Origin: Thermoplasmata archaeon
GTDB lineage: Archaea; Thermoplasmatota; Thermoplasmata; Thermoplasmatales; Thermoplasmataceae
Length of the DNA stretch: 8,248 nt
Direction of reading: 5' to 3'
Assembly: GCA_021799315.1 (NCBI GenBank)
Contig: JAJZAR010000059.1
Location: 1 to 8,248, forward strand
Shown one piece after another: positions 5,257-8,248 of the stretch. Position 1 is the first letter of the stretch; each line of letters opens with the position of its first letter. The notes under the pieces are model-generated. The model saw only the letters and a program-made list of their open reading frames with translations. It was not told the origin of the DNA and made no database searches. The position numbers and the translations under genes were made by a program.

Positions 5257-7480
5257 GCACTATGCAGCTCTAATCTCTCTACTCGTAATTTTTACGTTAG
5301 GATTTTCAATTCGTCTCTATGCGCTTGGCCAAATCCCACCTGGACTATATACAGACGAGCTAAATGACTTGCTTGCAGCAAAGATTCAGCTCTACGGAAT
5401 TAGCAGCGTCCCCTTCTCACACATTGCAAACAGGACTGCTCCGGCAACTTTATATGATGCTATCAATGGCTATTTTCTGGGAATATTGATATTCGGTTTT
5501 AATAATTTCTCAGCCAGGTTTCCTTACGCATTATATTCCTCGCTAATGGTATTTCCACTATACAGTTTATCCTATGAATTAACCAAAAAGCGTTCAGTAG
5601 GCATACTATCCTCGCTCCTATGGATTGTTTCCCCATTGTCCTTTGTTGCCGCCAGAGATGCTGATTCTGTTGTTATTTTTCCCCTGTTTCTCTTTCTTAT
5701 TGCCCTGTTTCTTCTGATCAGGATTTCTAGGGGAAAAGGAGGGATATGGGACTATCTTGTGTTTCTCCTCATATTGGGTATCTCACTTTTCATACCAACT
5801 ATTGAAACTTGGATAATTATCCCGGTGATAATTGTCCTTGCGCTTGTTATATGTAATTTCTTTCTGGTCACATCCAAAAAAGGCAGACTCATGAATGCTT
5901 TGAAATATATTTACTTCGGTACATTAATTGTATCGATATTTATCATAATTTTTTTCCCTAATGTTCTTTTTGATACCGTTCTTAAGAATTTGAAAGTTAC
6001 CCAGGTGAGTCCTTCTTTTTACATTTTCTCAGAACCATTTTACAGGTCCATACCATATTTTTTCCTAAGACTGTTTATGTTCCTCTCACCAGAAAAGATG
6101 TTTCTTCTTTCTAATCCACTAAATCCAGAAATAAGTTTGCACTATGTACTTGTTCCATTTATGCTTCCCTTCATGATATTTGCCTTTTACCCTGCTGTTG
6201 CATTTATTGCGTGGCAGATTTTAGTAAATAGAAATAGAAAATTGTATACGTTCCTTCTAATTTTATTTATTGCCGGATACTTTCAACCTATAATGAACAT
6301 CAGTAACCCTATTTACTATCTAGAGCCACTCGAAGGTCTCTTTGCTCTTCCATTTGCTATTATTATAAGCTCAATCGGTATTCTTAAATTCTCCGGCTAT
6401 GCATTTAGGAGTGCCAGAAATCTCCAAAAAGACAGTTCACGGATTCGGAGAATCCGAAATAGGTATTCGGCATTACGGAAGTACAGACGTGCTGCTTTCG
6501 CTGTTCTAATTGTTATATTCATTATTTCTGGGACAGTAAGCACAACCACATTCATACATACCTACTTTACGGGATACAGGGATTCTATGGAAAGCAACAA
6601 TTCAAGTCCTGATTACACTTCGTTCGGAATTGAACAGGTATCGCAATATATCGTAAATCATGGATTAATGAATGAACAGATATTTTTTATTCCCTCTGAC
6701 GGTGGAGGGATCAACTTTTCCAATACAAGTGAATTTAACTATTGGGTATACTATCTTCACTTCCCATCTGCCTGGTTTTATCTTTACACCAACGGAAAGA
6801 TTCATAGTGTTAATGTTTTACATCCTGGCAATCTTCCAAATCCTTCTGGGAATGAATCAATATTAATATCACAAAATTCATCCTATGGATCGCTTCTTTC
6901 TTCTGCAGGGTTTTCCTATAATTTGCTTTATTCACTTAACAGAAGTAATGGTGAGGCTGCGGTAAGATTGTATCAAATCCTACCAACCACCTTTACTCCT
7001 CCCAATGTAATATATCGTGTGAGTAACGAAACTGGTTTTCACAATACTAACATTTCACTTCCCACGAATTGTTCGTTTTCCGCCATCATCTTCGTAAAAG
7101 TATTTGGAACACCTCGCGTGCAGGATTTAATCTTTTCTCGTGGTTACGGTCTTGATGTCGGGATCTGGTATGCTTCAAATTTTCCATGGCTTCACCTTCC
7201 AAATGACACGCTCGTCCCTTACAGTAACCTCTATTCTCAAATAAAAAGCCATAACTATTCCACTCCTTATTCTTGGTACCAGTTTGCAGATAGTTTCGCC
7301 TTGAAAAGAGGGAGTACATTTATGATCACCGTGACCTATCAAGATGGACTGTATTCCACCTATATCAATGACTCCTTAATTGGTATATCGATGATATTAT
7401 ATCCGATTCTGCTGCAGAATATAACAATTACTTACCAGTTTCCAATACTTAACCTTTGTCATACCATGTCATATTTATAG
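5249..7480 (+). CDS. GT39/PMT-like polytopic glycosyltransferase with large exterior C-terminal domain, 3' end probably altered
   Basis: From ATG 5249 the product has 743 residues. Roughly 12-13 hydrophobic segments occupy residues about 5-432, the first at 5-26. The first outer loop carries PPGLYTDELND, with the Asp-Glu pair at 36-37 matching the conserved D-E of protein O-mannosyltransferase/ArnT-type GT-C enzymes, which use polyprenyl-phosphate sugars outside the membrane. A basic loop rich in Arg and Lys (about 387-414) precedes the last membrane segment (about 415-432), after which some 310 residues lie outside. That part holds 14 N-x-S/T sequons (x not Pro), for example NFSNTS, NES, NSS, NCS, NDT, NDS and NIT. 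Residues 585-725 are rich in beta-type sequence and could be a lectin-like (LamG-type) fold, a weak guess. The last residues (LNLCHTMSYL) look unlike the preceding domain and overlap the start of the IS4-family element, so the natural C-terminus may have been replaced. A TTG at 5225 would add 8 residues. Confidence 0.85.
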   Translation: MNRHYAALISLLVIFTLGFSIRLYALGQIPPGLYTDELNDLLAAKIQLYGISSVPFSHIANRTAPATLYDAINGYFLGILIFGFNNFSARFPYALYSSLMVFPLYSLSYELTKKRSVGILSSLLWIVSPLSFVAARDADSVVIFPLFLFLIALFLLIRISRGKGGIWDYLVFLLILGISLFIPTIETWIIIPVIIVLALVICNFFLVTSKKGRLMNALKYIYFGTLIVSIFIIIFFPNVLFDTVLKNLKVTQVSPSFYIFSEPFYRSIPYFFLRLFMFLSPEKMFLLSNPLNPEISLHYVLVPFMLPFMIFAFYPAVAFIAWQILVNRNRKLYTFLLILFIAGYFQPIMNISNPIYYLEPLEGLFALPFAIIISSIGILKFSGYAFRSARNLQKDSSRIRRIRNRYSALRKYRRAAFAVLIVIFIISGTVSTTTFIHTYFTGYRDSMESNNSSPDYTSFGIEQVSQYIVNHGLMNEQIFFIPSDGGGINFSNTSEFNYWVYYLHFPSAWFYLYTNGKIHSVNVLHPGNLPNPSGNESILISQNSSYGSLLSSAGFSYNLLYSLNRSNGEAAVRLYQILPTTFTPPNVIYRVSNETGFHNTNISLPTNCSFSAIIFVKVFGTPRVQDLIFSRGYGLDVGIWYASNFPWLHLPNDTLVPYSNLYSQIKSHNYSTPYSWYQFADSFALKRGSTFMITVTYQDGLYSTYINDSLIGISMILYPILLQNITITYQFPILNLCHTMSYL
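6440..6456. repeat. Intragenic 7-bp palindrome with 3-base loop
   Basis: CGGATTC, spacer GGA, then GAATCCG, exact complements, inside the membrane glycosyltransferase gene. It falls in the stretch coding for the basic cytoplasmic loop (RIRRIRNR). It may simply follow from repeated Arg-Ile codons. Confidence 0.5.
7472..7479 (+). promoter_or_regulatory. Candidate TATA box of the IS4-family transposase
   Basis: TATTTATA lies 24-31 bases upstream of ATG 7503, the spacing expected for an archaeal leaderless transcript. It overlaps the stop codon of the preceding gene. Confidence 0.5.
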
Positions 7481-7481
7481 A

Positions 7482-7501
7482 ATGATTTAATTTTCAATCA
7501 T
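7482..7501. repeat. Short inverted repeat just before the IS4-family transposase start
   Basis: ATGATT at 7482-7487 and AATCAT at 7496-7501 are exact complements around an 8-base AT-rich loop. It falls between the candidate TATA box and the start codon; it could be an operator or a weak hairpin. Six AT-rich bases could also pair by chance. Confidence 0.35.
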
Positions 7502-7502
7502 C

Positions 7503-8248
7503 ATGAAAACAGTGAAGAAGATACTGAAAAAACCAGCTAATGAAATATCAGAATCAATGGAGCTTGACATAAACTCAAAGAGGATTAAATTCATTGACCA
7601 TGTATATGCTCTAATATACAGTGCACTGCATAAGTGTGATCTGACTGATACATCCATTGACAACGGAATAAGCAAGTCATGGCTTTCCAAACTCAATAAC
7701 AGTAAATCATACATTCCATTCATTGAACTATTCTATAAACTGTTAAAACCCTATATCAAGGCACATGATTACAGGGTATACAGCAAGTATATGCGTGTAT
7801 TGGCAATAGATTCAACATTCGTCAAAACATTGATGAATGGCTCAGGAAGCTATAAAGGTGAATCAGATGGAATGAAGATGCATGTTCCTGCAATAGTATT
7901 TCCATTTACAGTTCCATTGAATGCATATATATCATCTGCAAATGTAAATGATTCATCACTGTTTGATAATATCATAAACGATATGGATAATAAAATACTG
8001 TATTCATCAATATTGGTATTTGATTTAGGCTACTATAATTTAGAGAGGTTCAGGGACCTTGCAGATAAGAATATATTATTTGTTTACAGGATCAAGAGGA
8101 ATGCCATTTATTATGAATCAGGAACAGTCAATGGCCATGAAATGGTCAGAATGAATAATGGGTTGAATTTAAGGATTGTAAGTGTGAATGTTGAGGGAAG
8201 TGAATATAAATATATTGCAAATATAATGAATCTTCCTGACAAATACAT
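7503..8248 (+). CDS. IS4-family (DDE_Tnp_1) transposase, 3'-partial
   Basis: An open frame from ATG 7503 to the window edge gives 248 complete codons. The DDE core is recognisable: first Asp D103 in VLAIDSTFVKT, the segment GESDGMKMHVPA with the K-x-H typical of IS4 relatives just after it, SANVNDSSLF, and second Asp D174 in LVFDLGYYNLERFRDLADKN, followed by FVYRIKRNA. The third catalytic residue, the Glu of the YREREIE-type region, would lie beyond the window. The N-terminal 90 residues are Lys-rich and helical, probably DNA-binding. No frameshift appears in the visible part. There is no Shine-Dalgarno motif, and the TATA-like box 24-31 bases upstream suggests a leaderless message. Confidence 0.9.
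   Translation, partial: MKTVKKILKKPANEISESMELDINSKRIKFIDHVYALIYSALHKCDLTDTSIDNGISKSWLSKLNNSKSYIPFIELFYKLLKPYIKAHDYRVYSKYMRVLAIDSTFVKTLMNGSGSYKGESDGMKMHVPAIVFPFTVPLNAYISSANVNDSSLFDNIINDMDNKILYSSILVFDLGYYNLERFRDLADKNILFVYRIKRNAIYYESGTVNGHEMVRMNNGLNLRIVSVNVEGSEYKYIANIMNLPDKY

Larger units (their letters stand above)
7471..8248 (+). mobile_element. IS4-family insertion sequence, left part only
   Basis: The transposase gene starting at 7503 runs off the right edge, so the right end, its terminal repeat and the target duplication are not visible. The left boundary is uncertain: I place it no later than the TATA-like promoter at 7471, but the outer repeat may begin some tens of bases earlier, inside the last codons of the membrane glycosyltransferase. 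It is unrelated to the IS630-type element, so the two do not form a classical composite transposon. Confidence 0.6.

Noticed and set aside
7481..7502. Rho-independent-type terminator after the operon
   Set aside because: The inverted repeat is AT-rich, only 6 bp, has no GC stem, and sits directly before a start codon, so it is not a convincing terminator.
7086..7723. Minus-strand open frames at the 3' end of the membrane gene and across the IS4-family transposase start
   Set aside because: They lie antisense to well-supported genes, have no family features and no promoter.
659..8248. A compound transposon made of the two insertion sequences
   Set aside because: The flanking elements belong to different families (IS630 and IS4), so one transposase could not mobilise both ends.
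1..8248. CRISPR array, tRNA, rRNA or riboswitch
   Set aside because: I saw no regularly spaced repeats, no cloverleaf-like stretch and no conserved RNA core; nearly all bases are in coding sequence or insertion sequences.

Overview
The window looks archaeal, most plausibly from an acidophilic Thermoplasmatales-type lineage (Ferroplasma, Acidiplasma or Cuniculiplasma-like). The reasons are AT-rich DNA, TATA-like boxes about 25-30 bases upstream of start codons with no obvious leader, GAGGTG-type Shine-Dalgarno motifs at internal operon genes, and a membrane protein whose outer domain is crowded with N-glycosylation sequons. The assignment to a lineage is inference; nothing in the window fixes the taxon.

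Layout: (1) 1-658 is the remnant of a very AT-rich family-4 glycosyltransferase gene. It is open through the left edge, broken by a one-base frameshift at a run of six G, and cut short at its 3' end. (2) 659-1869 is an apparently complete IS630/Tc1-mariner-type insertion sequence flanked by TA, with short terminal inverted repeats and one intact transposase gene on the minus strand. (3) 1946-7480 is a compact plus-strand operon of four genes with gaps of 5 and 6 bases and one 8-base overlap: a PP-loop (CysD/PAPS-reductase-like) protein, a sulfatase/alkaline-phosphatase-superfamily enzyme with Thr at the nucleophile position, a family-4 glycosyltransferase, and a multi-spanning GT39/PMT-like glycosyltransferase with a large C-terminal exterior domain. 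(4) From about 7470 to the right edge lies the beginning of an IS4-family element with its transposase gene, which runs off the window.

Taken together this is a surface-glycan or glycoconjugate accessory locus bounded by two unrelated insertion sequences. A plausible joint role (inference) is that the cytosolic family-4 enzyme builds a lipid-linked sugar, the PP-loop protein and the sulfatase-like enzyme handle an activated sulfur or phosphate group placed on or removed from that sugar, and the polytopic enzyme transfers a polyprenyl-linked sugar outside the membrane. The most unusual points are the cysteine-free CysD-like protein without a visible CysN partner, its tight pairing with a sulfatase homologue that lacks the formylglycine motif and a signal peptide, and the decayed left-hand glycosyltransferase next to the insertion sequence.
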